A DNA stretch of 64,000 bases from Petrosia ficiformis (taxonomy: Eukaryota > Porifera > Demospongiae > Haplosclerida > Petrosiidae): NCBI GenBank assembly GCA_947044365.1, contig OX345636.1, positions 21,430,548-21,494,547 of the forward strand, in the 5' to 3' direction. The number at the start of each line of letters is the position of its first letter. Positions within the stretch are counted from its first letter, which is position 1. Below the pieces are notes generated by a model, which was not told where the DNA came from, did no database searches, and saw only the letters and a list, made by a program, of their open reading frames with translations. Shown here in pieces: positions 45,094 to 56,935 of this stretch. Position numbers and translations under genes: made by a program.

Positions 45094-46194
45094 GTTTACT
45101 ATACTGTTGTTGCATATTGTTTTTATAACTTAAAAAAAAAGTTGTTCATGTTATAAGGTTATTAGTATTATTGTATAAAGGGGGTGTTGTATGGAGTAGC
45201 GGGGTTTCTATATTTAAGGGTTTGCAACAGTATTGAGTTCAATGACAAGTTAGTCCGGACTGTCCGTTATATACAGTAGTAGATGTCCGCAACTCAGGTA
45301 AGTCTGTTAAGAGGGGTTTTACTGTAATATTATGAAGTGGCTATTGACATCAATAAAATGGTTGCATTAAGAGAACAGACTTGCAACAAACATTTGTGTT
45401 TTCTGAAGCATAGGGGCACACACTTCTTCTTCCAGGATAGGGTTAAAAATTTGATTTAACTTTGGGGTGTAGTGGAGATGGCCTTCTCAACTAACTATGT
45501 ACTATGTATCATGTATAATGAGAATCTTTGTTATATGTACATGTACCTTGATACATATTGAAGTTTGCACATGTTGGTATTATATATATATATATGCATA
45601 TCAAACACTAATCCATCTAAGCTAATATAAGCTAAGAATTGTATTGCTTGTTATAGACACATGTATTATATTATTTTTAGTAGTTTTTAAATCACTAATT
45701 ACTTGACATCTCGAATCATACAAGTAATGTAGCATCATAAAATGGCGTTATCAGAAAATTTTATATCTTACCTTCTGTGTATCTCCTATTAACTTCTTTA
45801 TCTATAAAAATTATAGATAGCACCTTCTTACTTGTACATTTTATAAACATAAGAAGCATACAGTATATCCTTACAGTGTCATTGATTCACTGGTAGAGTT
45901 GTATAATGATTTACTAGCATATGGAAAAGATTAACTTGATAGTTATATAATTAGTTACATAAATGCTATGATGGAATATACATCAATAAAGTAATTGATT
46001 TAAGTTGTCAGTGATTACCGTATGCCGGGAAATATTCGCGGTGGAATATTTTCGCGAAAGGCCTATTTTGGAGTATTAGCGAATTTAAATTTTCATGAAT
46101 TACCGCAATTTTACCGCTCACTTCCAATTTTAGTAGATAGAAGCCCTGCCAAAAAATGTGTTTGACTTGTTTACTCAATGTGTGAAAATGACAC

Positions 46195-46405
46195 AAGAGT
46201 TCGTTTGTGAAAGCTGTATGAGGGGTCACCATATCTGCAAAGACGTTCCTGATCCAATGAGGCCTGAAGTATTCACTTGCGTGCAAGAGGCTGGAAATGA
46301 TGCTAATCCCTATTCTGTAGCAATGATGAATTGCTCAATGACTGTTGTTGGCCATGAATCAATGGCAGAAGAAGGGACACTTGAAGATAGTGCTACTTGT
46401 GGGCA
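46195..46405 (+). pseudogene. HIRAN-like domain fragment
   Basis: The frame reads EFVCESCMRGHHICKDVPDP, then FTCVQEAGNDANPYSVAM and VVGHES. The G-x-H...C..E..N..DPY.VA...VGH pattern resembles the HIRAN domain, known from Rad5/HLTF-type DNA repair proteins. Sequence after VVGH loses the pattern. The flanking 46016-46115 region (ACCGTATGCCGGGAAATATT) looks like a repeat end, so this may be part of a mobile element. Moderate to low confidence. Confidence 0.4.
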
Positions 46406-47108
46406 TCAAACCGCAGATTCTCACTTGTATTATACCCAGAATAGCTATTCTCTGGTTCCATTTTCTATACCTATTTTGGAACTCTTTATATAGATCTTCA
46501 CTGTTCTAAAATTACAAATGTTAACATTAATTGGTATGCTAGCTACATAAGTTAATATTAGTTAATTGTGTTGTGAACTTGTTACAGTTATTATATAATA
46601 ATAGTATTATAATGTATAATTAATAAGACTTCATATCACATGATGCACCAATAACATAAATATAATATATTTAATAAATACATCAAAAACTGTGTAAGTG
46701 TAGACACAGGGAGGGGGACCATATGATGTGGCTAGGTTTATACACACATTTTTATACACTTTTGGTGAATTGTTGTTTTTAAAAGTAAAAAAATAATAGA
46801 CAGACCTTACAGTCATATCACACACACAAGATCTCTCTCTTGATAGGAGGAATTCAACAAGCAATAATTCCCCAGCAACCAAGCTAATGTGCATTTCATG
46901 AAAACAGTAAAGTAAAAATCTGTATATACAGGAAATCAATATTTTTGGAGAAACATTTCATGCATTTTTTCTATTATATATAAAACAGAATTATTACAGA
47001 TTTATAGTTTGTTCTATTGAGAGCCTAAGGATTTAAGTAATATATCTCTAATTAAAATGTAATAAAAGTAACATATTATTTATTAATGGTTATCAATTCA
47101 ATGCCGTA

Positions 47109-47489
47109 CACTGCAAAAATGAAATTGTTAAAATTTATTGGTTAGCACAGTTGCAAGGAATAATTGGTCGTGTAAGCTGTTATGATTGCATGGTGATATA
47201 CATGTACTTGTAGTAATTATAATCCAATAAATGTAATTTCAATTATCCTTATACTGTCTATTAGATATACTAAAAAGCAGAATAACATTTTAATTAAGTC
47301 ATTTTAGGTTTCCAAACCTTCTTTGTGTATCTAATACTATGAGATATAAGACATGATAATTGGTTTAAGTATGTTATAATGCAGTAGTAACAATATGAAT
47401 GACAAATTAAATTATAATTTACACATGTACATCTTTACAACTGTACTAACCAATACATCTTTTGCATTAACAATTTTATTTTTGCAGCG
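47109..47489. mobile_element. MITE, CACTGCAAAAATAAA family
   Basis: Diverged full-length relative of 24087-24494, in a gene C intron. Confidence 0.75.
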
Positions 47490-48008
47490 TAGACACAAAA
47501 ATGTGTCATTAAATTTTTGTCATTATACCAGATGCAGTTGTGTGTCATGACACTACACACTTACATGTAATTATCATACATGTGAAAAAGTTACTTGGAT
47601 TTGGGATTATCACATTGGTCCAAAAATAACTATCACTTCATTGGTCACCAAGTGGTAGTTATTTTTGTAAACTACCCAGCTCATGCATGGGCCTAGTTTT
47701 AACTATGATACTGATATTTACCTGCAGTTTTAGTTTGTGAACTAACCATGTTCAGTTCAGTTTCACTTGCTAGTGTGTTCAAATTAGACCAGGAAATCAG
47801 ACATGCCTTGCTGTATTATCTTAATTTCAAGACTCAAACAAGCTTTGTGGTGATCCTAAATTAAAGTTGCAGAACCATTTATAACATTGGAAAGCTGCGA
47901 GGATGTTTTCACAGTTTTTCAACGCCATTAAAAATAGAAATGTGTCATTTCTACATAGAATAGACTACACTTATAATATTTCTCAAATAATACCCTTTCA
48001 TCATGCAG

Positions 48009-48152
48009 CTATACAGATTAGTCTTCATCCCCTAACTTACCTTGAAGAAGAGTTAACTATTGACACCTATGTAACACTGAGAGGGAATACTTCTGCACCA
48101 ATCCGAGAGATTACAGAGATTCGTATTAGAGACTTGGGAGGAACTGCTACTG
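48009..48152 (+). CDS. Gene C exon: N-terminal Calx-beta half
   Basis: A 144-base phase 1-1 exon (acceptor TCATGCAG, donor GTATGG) reading IQISLHPLTYLEEELTIDTY and VTLRGNTSAPI. It pairs with 51189-51389 across a 3 kb intron filled with foldback elements. Confidence 0.7.
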
Positions 48153-48915
48153 GTATGGTAGGACTATTGTTACATGTATGTCGTATACTTATTAATAATT
48201 CTGTCAGATTAGAATGCCTGTACTAAATCTGAATACTACGATATGTAGATACAAATTTCATTCTATCCAACAAAGTATTAACTACATGTATAATCTAAAC
48301 TACTTAGATACTGTATTCTTGGTTCCTAAGTGCACTAGAAATACCTTGGAAACATTAATTACTTCAATATAAACTGTTTCCACAGTAGTTCTACTGCACG
48401 TAGAAACCTCGAATCCAGTATCTAAGCTATATTTAGAACAGGCAGTATGTTTATAATTTAAGTTTAAGCTCCATCTCCTATGCATGGTTGGAGCAACCAT
48501 AAGAAAAGAGATATAGTCAGAGGTTGACTAAGTTATTGTTTGTTGAGTAGCCTTAGCTTTCAACATGAAAAACAGAAAGTAGCTTCTAGTCCAGCTCATA
48601 GTGAATCCATTGCAAATAATGGAACTAAGAAGGCTGAAAGCTGCCCAAATGAACTCGAGCGGAACATAAATGTACAAGCAGGATGACAGGTCTTGTCAAA
48701 CCTTGAATGTCTACAGGTATCTTAGAACTGGCCATGTGTAAACACGTTGATCAAACATTTCTTCCATGCAAATGTTTATAGCAGGACTCACTCATACAAT
48801 TTTACAGTGCTCTATAGTCTATATTGATCCTTCTTTGTAGAATGGTAGTCTCATCTCTTTGATATAAGTTAAATGAAAATCATTATGGAATAATATTATT
48901 AATGTCACTCTTTAA

Positions 48916-50371
48916 TTATCAGAGAGTACCGTAGTACTCTCTATGTAGGGATGGCCCGCAAAAAAATGGCTGCCCATACATTTCAATTGCAAGTGGTAAG
49001 CTGAAATCTTTGCTACATATAAGTTAAAATATATATATAAGTTAAGGTATACATTATGATTTATAATACTGAGTATTTTAAAACTAAGAATACCTTTTAG
49101 ACGCCCAGAGATTGTGGTTAAAGTTGAGAACTGGCGATTAGCAAAACTGGCAAAATCTTCATATTATTCTTTTTCAGAAAAATAGATTTCTATGTTTCTG
49201 GAGTTATTAAAGTAGTTGTAGCACAAATACAAATTTAGTTTAAGTTAAAGTCAGGGGAACAAACTTTGTATTGTTCTGTTTCTTGACCTAGACAACGAAT
49301 ACTTGCAGCCACTACAGCAACCTAGTTACAATAGGACATCATTTGTAATAAAACACACCCATTATTTATAAAATTGATATGGGTGTTTTACAAAACAGAT
49401 AGTTTTTTGAAGTATTATACATAGCATCACTTCCACAAATAGCAATTCCCACATCCTCTTTCATTTTTAAATATGTTTCTATATTATTCTTGTTTTGATT
49501 CTATTTTTTAATGAGTTCAGTATAATAATTTGTTAGTAAATTGTTTATCAAAAAAGTGATGACTATTCTGTTTTATTTATAGCATTGATATATATAATTA
49601 TTATTATAAATATATATAATATTATATATATCATATCTAGTACACTAATGATATCAGTAATAAACTGATTAATCAACTTAATTATTATATACAATGGATT
49701 AGTGGCATAATTGTGATGAAATTTCTTACCTGAGAGTGATAAACTAACGCATCAGTACAGAAGCACATTCAGTTATACTAATGATTTGTACATGGATAGT
49801 TCAGTATCATCTGAGTTTACAAATTTTCCTATTTGTGGAAGTGATGCTATGTATAATACTTTATACAACTTATATGTTTGGTAGAACACCATCTGATATC
49901 CATATCCATCTTAAAATTAATGAATGTGTTTTTGATAGGTGTGGTTTATTACAAACGGCGTCCTATCGTAAGTAGGTTGCTGTAGTGGCTGAAAGCATTC
50001 GTTGTCTAGGTCAAGAAACAGAACAGTACAAAGTTTGTTCCCCCGAATTTAACTTAAAATAAATTTGTATTTGTACTAAAACTACTTTAATAGCTCCAGA
50101 AACATAGAAATCTATTTTTCTAATAATAATATGAAGTTTTTGCCAGTTTTGCTACTTGCCGGTTCTCTACTTAAACGAAGATCTCTGGGCATCTAAAAGG
50201 TATTGTTAATCATAAAAATACTCAGTATTATAAGTTATACATGTATGTATATTGTAACTTATATGTATATTTTAGCAGAGAATTCAGCTTACCACTTGTA
50301 ATTGAAATGTATGGGTGGCCATTGTTTACTAGCCATCCCTACATAGAGAGTAATACCATACTCTCTGATAA
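48916..50371. mobile_element. Foldback-type element with ~530 bp inverted arms
   Basis: 48916-49443 is inverted at 49829-50371 with scattered differences; tips are TTATCAGAGAGTACC. Between the arms (49444-49828) lies unrelated sequence, part of which is itself inverted relative to 50403-50545. No transposase frame. A fragment of the same arm lies at 53995-54098. Confidence 0.85.
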
Positions 50372-50589
50372 TAATATATATATATTATAATATATATATA
50401 TCAATGCTGTAAATGAAACAGAATAGTCGTCATGTTTTTGATCAACAATTTGCCAAAAAATTATTATACCGAATTCATTTCAAAATAGAATTGAAACAAG
50501 AATAATACATGTATAGAAACATGTTCAAAAATGAAAGAGGATGTAGGGATAGTAATAACAAATAATTAAAATATTGCAGTAAATTTTGA

Positions 50590-50965
50590 GTACTGTCTCT
50601 TTCTGGACACCATTCCTGCAGAAAATATCAATACTTTAAATGAAACAGAATAGTTATCACACATTGGATCAAACATTTACCTAAAAATAGAATCGAAACA
50701 AGAATAATACAAAACATTTTTAAAAATGAAAGAGTATGTAGGGATATATATCAAAACCAAAAAAGCACAGGCTTTGGCAACAAAATGAAATACCAACCCT
50801 ACATAATAATACACGAGGAAGTGATACTTATGTACGGTTGTTATGTGGAAATTGTATTTCATTTTGTTGCCAAAGCCATCTTGTTCCTGTGCTTTTTTGG
50901 TTTTGATACATATCCCTACATACGCTTTCATTTTAAAAAAAGTTTTTTATTATTCTTGTTATGTA
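50590..50965. mobile_element. Hairpin MITE
   Basis: ATCAAAACCAAAAAAGCACAGG at about 50752 and GGCAACAAAATGAAAT are inverted at about 50854-50908; the outer parts (AATCGAAACAAGAATAAT, AAAATGAAAG.GTATGTAGGG) also pair with 50915-50960. Related to 53190-53487. Confidence 0.75.
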
Positions 50966-51188
50966 TAATTGCTTGATCATAATTCACTTTTGTTTTTTAG
51001 TACTATTCAATTTTTTGGTGCTTTATTTTGACTTAACAGAAATGTGGTATGGCCATTGCCTTACCAGTGTCGGCTTTGCTATGGGCATCACTATCCTTGC
51101 ATACTGTAACTCGTGTCCTAGTTGTTAATTTATAATTTTAAATAAAGAGTACTGTGAAAATCTTCATTACATACACTTTTAATTATAG

Positions 51189-51389
51189 GAGGTGTGGATT
51201 ATATGAGTTTTAATGAAACAATAACACTGTTTCCTGGTAACACAACATTTGAATACAGAGTCCTCATCATGTCGGACTCTATTGATGAAAATGATGAGAT
51301 GTTTCAAGCGATGATAACACTGGAGAGTGGAGGAGGTGTTATAAATGATCAAGCAGATACTGCTACTATAACCATCCAGGATTTGAATC
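51189..51389 (+). CDS. Gene C exon: C-terminal Calx-beta half
   Basis: A 201-base phase 1-1 exon: ITLFPGNTTFEYRVLIMSDS, then IDENDEMFQAMITLE and TATITIQDLN before GTATGT. The D.IDENDE.F..MITL core is a clear Calx-beta second half. Confidence 0.85.
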
Positions 51390-51657
51390 GTATGTTGTGT
51401 GTATATATGTGTATATATGTGTGTGACTGCATGTGTGCATGACTTTGTATGCAAATTTTTGGTAAATGATGTCATTGAAAATGGCAAATAGGAGAAAGAG
51501 TTTTATCGCAGCATGCAAGTATACGATACTATCTTTAAAGAAGGAAACTATATATTTAGTAGGGGGACTGACTCTCTCTGATCGGCAGGTAACATCTCTC
51601 CTGAAGCTTCAGTGGTACAAGTATCTGACATTGCTTTATTTTATTCATATCTTACTA

Positions 51658-52305
51658 TTAAGGTGGCACTCTAGCTCGGTAATGATATAATGACTGTTTT
51701 AGTTACTATTATTTTACAAGAAAGTATTGCAGCTACATGCAAGATAACTATTCCTTTCAACAGATCCTGGGAAGAGCTTCTTTCAGCTAATATTTCGCTG
51801 CTATCCAATACTTATAAACCAAATTACAAAGAGCTGGAAATCGAGCTTTTAGGTACATTGTTCTCGAGCATGATGGATCACATACATCTGAAACTAGACA
51901 TACAATGCTTACCTTCAATAGGGTTACAGAGTGTTTAGGCCACTTTTCTATTTAATTTTGTATTTTTACTGTAGTAACAATCACTGCTACAAACAGTGAA
52001 ATTCCCACTCTTTGCGACAACCTCTCGGCAAAATAGATTGAACAAACGGTCGGCAGACACTTTAAGTGAAATATCGAGACCATACGTTGTATTGAACAGA
52101 GCGATGTGTACCTAAATACTCCTAAACAGAAATCAAATTTCTGTGGTTGCTGACAGTCCAACCCCCTTTGTTAAGCATTGCAAACAGAACAAACATTCCA
52201 ATAATCAAATATTTGTGGTGGAAAGTGTTCAAAGTAATGAATATCATGAATAACAGGAAGTACTGTTAATTATTGAAACCCGTATACGCTAGAGCGCCAC
52301 CTTAA
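51658..52305. mobile_element. TTAA-flanked MITE (piggyBac-like)
   Basis: TTAAGGTGGCACTCTAGC at the left is inverted as GCTAGAGCGCCACCTTAA at the right, both starting at TTAA, the target used by piggyBac elements. The 0.64 kb interior has only short ORFs. Confidence 0.7.
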
Positions 52306-52357
52306 GTAAGAATATTAGTTTGAAAGCCATGCATTGCATAATGATAAATTATTTTTT

Positions 52358-52700
52358 ATGGCCCATAGGGTCATCCCTATGATTGCTTTCCCATGGGTTT
52401 GAACTATATATACATGTATATATATATAATTATGTTTATATTTTTGTGTCCACTTGCGCGAGTATTCGTTGTAAACGTAGTTAAGAAAGTTGCATCATTC
52501 CCAGGGGCTCAGTCAATTAATGGGCGTGGCACGTAATGAACACACACTTGAGCTCTGCAAACCAGTAGAAAGAAAGCTGCTTGTAGCTTATGTAGAAACT
52601 GGAACAACTACCTAGCTATTCTACCGGAAATATGTTCCTAAAGTTCTACAGATCCTTTAAAAGGTAAAGAGAGTATACGTACGTAGATATCAAAATAACT
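52358..52700 (+). mobile_element. MITE, TATGGCCCGTAGGGCCAT family
   Basis: ATGGCCCATAGGGTCATCCC, TATGATTGCTTT and the interior with TTAATGGGCGTGGCACGTAA match 24801-25214; the right end is not clear. Confidence 0.65.
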
Positions 52701-52904
52701 ATAATGTGCTATAGCGTTTCATCATAGATAGTATATATAGTACATATCTATATATATATATAGATATGTAATATATTTAGTATATGGAACGTTGATACCA
52801 TCCATGTTGTTTGATTGGACAGGAACGTTCAAGTTTTAAATCGATTTCATAAGATCGATTTCACGACTAAATCACTTTTTGTCGCAATCCGCGTTCCATT
52901 AGTA

Positions 52905-53175
52905 TACTAACAGGTCCTATATACAAAATATAGGACCTGAGTTTTGTGTCCAAGGATGTGATACAGCCCTCGCAGGTTTAGGCCATATCACATCCTCGGA
53001 CACAAAACTCAGGTCCTATACAAAACAAGGGTCCTATATGTAGTATATAGGGCCTATTAGCATACTATAATACAATATATTGTATGATGGTGACATCTCC
53101 TGCATAGTGTGCACATGAAAGATCTATATACAATATATAGAACTCACCACATCAAAGGGATGATGTCACCATCAT
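52905..53175. mobile_element. Composite of two hairpin MITEs (order y-x)
   Basis: First hairpin: AGGACCTGAGTTTTGTGTCC inverted at about 52999-53018 around CCCTCGCAGG. Second: GTATGATGGTGACATC inverted at 53162-53177. It is the composite at 22097-22347 in opposite orientation. Confidence 0.75.
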
Positions 53176-53189
53176 ACTATAAATATATA

Positions 53190-53487
53190 CAAGAATAATA
53201 AAAACATTTTCAATAAAAATGAAAGATGTAGGGATGTCAAAACCCCAAAAGCATGCAAACAAGGTTGGGAAGCTAACATAGGACCCAAAATCACTTCCAT
53301 ATAACCCTACATAAGTACTTACAGTGCTATAAAACACAATACAAGGAGCTGCTGTACTTATGTAGGGTTATATGGAAGTGATTTTGGGTCCTATGTTAGC
53401 TTCCCAACCTTGTTTGCATGCTTTTGGGGTTTTGACATCCCTACATCTTCTTTCATTTTTATTGAAAATGTTTTTTATTATTCTTGT
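53190..53487. mobile_element. Near-perfect hairpin MITE, ~140 bp arms
   Basis: CAAGAATAATAAAAACATTT through CCCTACATAAGTAC is inverted almost without mismatch in 53355-53487, leaving a short loop near 53320-53350. Diverged fragments of one arm occur at about 9960-10020 and 18560-18620 in the last introns of genes A and B. Confidence 0.9.
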
Positions 53488-53994
53488 TTCCATTGTTTTT
53501 TTCCTGAATGGTGTGAATGTTGTTTGTAGATTACAGAAATACTATATATCATTATGGAATCATACAAAAATAAATGCATTCAAATTTGTTCATCAATAAA
53601 AGTCAGTCTTTTGTATTTATGTATTGATTATCATTCTCTTTCACTTACAGATGATGTATATTCTCTATTTCACTTACAGCACTGTCTGCCATCCTACAAG
53701 AAGTAGTGTCAGTCACTGTGTCAACCATTCAGTATTCCAATACTTATCATAGTATACAATATTATTACACAATGGCTTTAATATTAATAATTATTATATT
53801 CATTATTATAAGAATGTATTTTCTCACAAATGTTATTACGAGCAACAAACACTTCTACCTTTTCAGCTTCCATGTTCTGAGTACACGCCGGTTCTCTACC
53901 TTAACGACAACCTTTGGCCATCTAGAAGATGTTTGTAGTCATAAAAACACTAGATATGAATAGGTATGTGTGTATTAAAACCTATCTGTATATA

Positions 53995-54098
53995 TTACCA
54001 GAGATTTCAGGTCATCACTTGCAATTGAAATGTATGGGCGGCCATGTTTTTTCCGTGCCATCCCTACATAGAGAGTACTACCGTACTCTCTGATAATT
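53995..54098 (-). repeat. Fragment of the foldback-element arm
   Basis: CACTTGCAATTGAAATGTAT through CATAGAGAGTACTACCGTAC matches the right end of 48916-50371. Confidence 0.75.
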
Positions 54099-54106
54099 AT
54101 ATAAAA

Positions 54107-54238
54107 CATGGCTTCAAGGTGTGTATCAGCAATATCAGACCTGAACCCCGAGATAGCAGCCCTAGGCAAAGCCGAGGGCTGCTATTGAGGGGTGAAGGGC
54201 TGATATTGCTGATACACACCGAGAAGCCATTATATATA
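54107..54238. mobile_element. Hairpin MITE with AAGCCGAGGGCT centre
   Basis: GGCTTCAAGGTGTGTATCAG and CAATATCAG are inverted at about 54200-54232; the middle has CCCCGAGATAGCAGCCCT against AGGGCTGCTATTGAGGGG. A smaller relative lies at 62106-62150. Confidence 0.85.
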
Positions 54239-54307
54239 TAATATATTCTATACCTAACATGTACATCAATGGTACCTGACATCTACGGCTCTACACTCAT
54301 TTTTCCT

Positions 54308-55663
54308 AGTCTTGCATAGCCAGACCCATCCTAAAAGGGAAGGGTCTGGGGACATGCCTATATGCACTTCGTTACACCGACCTGGCTTCTTAATTGATTT
54401 GTTAATCGTATTCACAAGGTGTCAATCAATAACACATGTGAATAAAATGAACACTGCTGAAGTTGCTGTTGAGTTTGCTGTAAGAAAGTTTGGTGTTTCT
54501 GCTCTAAAGGATAAGCAAAAGGAGCGCATAACGAAATTTATTGAAGGCAATGACATATTTACATCATTGCCTACCGGATATGGTAAATCTATGATAATTA
54601 TATGGTCTACTGCCAGACATATTTAACAAGCTCAAAGGTAAAACATTAGTGCGTGTGTGTTGACTGTGTTCACAGTCATACAAGAAGTACTCAAAGTATA
54701 GTAGTCTGCATTAGTCCACTAACATCTCTCATAATGGACCAGAAAAATAAATTTGTACCCAAAGGTGTAATAGCTGAATATGCAGGCGAAACACAGAGTG
54801 ATAGGGATGCTGTTCATGCAGTACTGGGAGGGAAGATTGAGCCTTTTATCAGTCTGAAAGTATCCTTTTAAACCCTAGATACAGGAGCATGCTGTTATCC
54901 AAACAGTACCAGGAGAATTTGGTTGCTGTGGTCATCGATGAAGCACAGTGTGTGAAAACCTGGTAGGTATCTTTATACAATCACCTATTATAAAGTATAA
55001 TAAAATTATGTATAATTATCACTATACAGGGGTGACAACTTTCGATTCACATTTGCAGAATTAGGATCTTTGTGAAGTATTGTGCCATCTGGGGTCAACA
55101 TTCTTGCTTTAACAGCTACAGCCAGCAAGTCAACTTTTGACATTTTGAAACAGCGGTTATCAATGATAGACCCAGTAATAGTTGGTATATCTCCTAATAG
55201 ACCCAGTATATTCTTCACAGTTCAACCATATACAAAGCTGCCAGAATTCAGCCAGCAACTACCACTACAAATCCTGTTCATGTTCTGTCGGCATTTGGCA
55301 TTTATTTCCTTGATTAGCTCGAAATAACTATCGATATCTTTCTTATATTTGTGGCACAACCAGGTTCCAGCTGCCAGTGGCGTTGCTTGTAAAGACATAC
55401 CAAATTCCTAATACAAAAGTAACTCCAAATGCTCTCTTGAATCTTTATTAACATCCCCATACCACTTCAATCTCTTAGCCTTCAAGGTACCTTTAGCGAC
55501 ATCACATTCACAAACAGAGCACAGTTTAGCCATACAGATTTTTTTTTACTATGCGACGTGTATCAGTGCGTTCACAAACGTCACAGAGTGCTCTTATGTA
55601 CCGACACACCAACTTCTGGTGGTACTTGAACGAAGTGTATATAGGCATGTCCCCAGACCCTAC
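54308..55663. mobile_element. TIR-flanked element carrying a RecQ-like helicase fragment
   Basis: GGGTCTGGGGACATGCCTAT and GCACTTCGTT near 54343 are inverted at about 55629-55661. The left tip (AGTCTTGCATAGCCAGACCC) resembles the ends of the MITEs at 15688 and 28289. The right border falls directly against the remaining part of a Calx-beta exon (to 55758). Inside is a broken helicase coding region. Confidence 0.7.
54448..55250 (+). pseudogene. RecQ-like DNA helicase, broken
   Basis: Starts MNTAEVAVEFAVRKFGVSAL, then the Walker A motif LPTGYGKS (helicase motif I). After a frame change and a candidate intron it continues IVVCISPLTSLIMDQ (motif Ia), then AVVIDEAQCVKTW (Walker B, motif II). An apparent intron (GTAGGT...ATACAG, about 54961-55029) follows, then GDNFRFTFAELGSL, an in-frame TGA, and ILALTATAS (motif III). 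The motif order is that of superfamily 2 RecQ helicases, which unwind DNA 3' to 5'. The second helicase lobe is missing. Retained introns argue for capture as genomic DNA rather than as a processed copy. Confidence 0.75.
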
Positions 55664-55758
55664 CGTTGAGGGTTTTAATGTCATGATAACAGCAGTTTCA
55701 TTAGGAGCAACAATTGGAGGAGACGAAACCAGTGATATTACTATTTTGGATGATGATG
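55664..55758 (+). CDS. Gene C exon remnant: end of a Calx-beta domain
   Basis: Reads VEGFNVMITAVSLGATIGGD then ETSDITILDDD before a GTCAGC donor. Only the last 30 or so residues of a second-half exon remain; the first part appears to be replaced by the adjoining TIR element. No good acceptor is seen, so this exon may be non-functional or part of a truncated 5' end. Confidence 0.5.
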
Positions 55759-55860
55759 GTCAGCTACAAAATTTGGTAGTACATTGTTTAGCAGTTACTT
55801 CAATACTAAACTTGTTTACTTGTTCCTTCACATTTTACTTAATTTTGTTTAATTAATTAG

Positions 55861-56010
55861 GTTCAAGTGTGAGTTTCACTATGCAAACTTACTCTGGTGA
55901 AGAAGGAAGGGTAACTGAAGTGTGTCTTGTGCTAAACAATCAGCTTGATATGGAAACCTCTGTTAGATTGTCAATCAGTAATTCTGTTACAGGATATCAT
56001 GATGCAGAAA
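55861..56010 (+). CDS. Gene C exon: N-terminal Calx-beta half
   Basis: A 150-base phase 1-1 paralogue of 304-453, reading FTMQTYSGEEGRVTEVCLVL. Confidence 0.85.
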
Positions 56011-56087
56011 GTGAGTTTCATTATTGCATGAATAACCTATATCAATGATTGAAAATACATTTATTTTACTATCATTATATCACTTAG

Positions 56088-56282
56088 ATGATGATTATTC
56101 TGGTGTGCTGACTGTCGTAACATTTGTACCTCCTAATCAGATGTCATGTTTTAATATCACATTCCCTGATGACACTGAATATGAATTTGACGAAGCAATA
56201 AAATTAACAATTGATACTACTGGTAGTGGTTTAAATCCTGGTACTATTACTGAAGCTGATGTTATTATCACTGATGATGATA
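56088..56282 (+). CDS. Gene C exon: C-terminal Calx-beta half
   Basis: A 195-base paralogue of 539-733 with almost the same protein; closing strand VIITDDD before GTAAGA. The following intron has a CA-rich stretch shared with 63675-63816. Confidence 0.88.
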
Positions 56283-56424
56283 GTAAGATATAATTATATG
56301 AACATAATAATAATATTTATAATTATACAGTTGTATGACATATACATGAATGCCTACACACACACAAATACACACACACACGCATTCAGCCACAGACTAT
56401 TACTATTGTTACTTTTACATTCAG

Positions 56425-56580
56425 AACCACAAATCAGAGGTGATAATACGACAATATTTGAAAACAGAAGTCCAGTTCGTGTGTGTGTTGATTTAAGGGG
56501 AGCTACACAGAGTACAAGCCAAGATTTAACAATCACATTTACTCCTCAATTGAAACTTTCAGCAACAAACCAAGCAACAC
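56425..56580 (+). CDS. Gene C exon: N-terminal half of next Calx-beta-like domain
   Basis: A 156-base paralogue of 801-956 with an intact GTAAGA donor. Confidence 0.85.
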
Positions 56581-56731
56581 GTAAGAATATGAAATTGTAT
56601 TTTATAATTCTTGAGTTTAGCTCCTTTATTCCTCACACCATCTAATTACATCTCTCACTTCATAATACAGTAACTAATGAATAGCTGATTTGATTAATTA
56701 TGTTTGACTGAAATTGCATTTTTCATTTCAG

Positions 56732-56935
56732 CTGATGAAGATTTTGATAGTACAGTGATGACAGAGGTAATACAACCTGGACAAACACAAGTTTGTGTGG
56801 ATATTATTATTGCAAATGACAGAGAAGTAGAAAGAGATGAAGAATTCTGTGTACAATTAAGTTCAGATAATAATGATATTGATTTTGGAAGTGAACCATG
56901 TCATATTTGTGTCACTATAGTAGACCCAACAACAG
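56732..56935 (+). CDS. Gene C exon: C-terminal half of that domain
   Basis: A 204-base phase 1-1 exon: DEDFDSTVMTEVIQPGQTQV, VERDEEFCVQL, ICVTIVDP. One codon shorter than its copies at 5971 and 18202. Confidence 0.87.

Noticed and set aside
51721..51852. Possible Calx-beta exon (CKITIPFNRSWEELL)
   Set aside because: It lies inside the TTAA-flanked MITE, lacks the D..E..E.F core and has a weak donor; a chance ORF is more likely.
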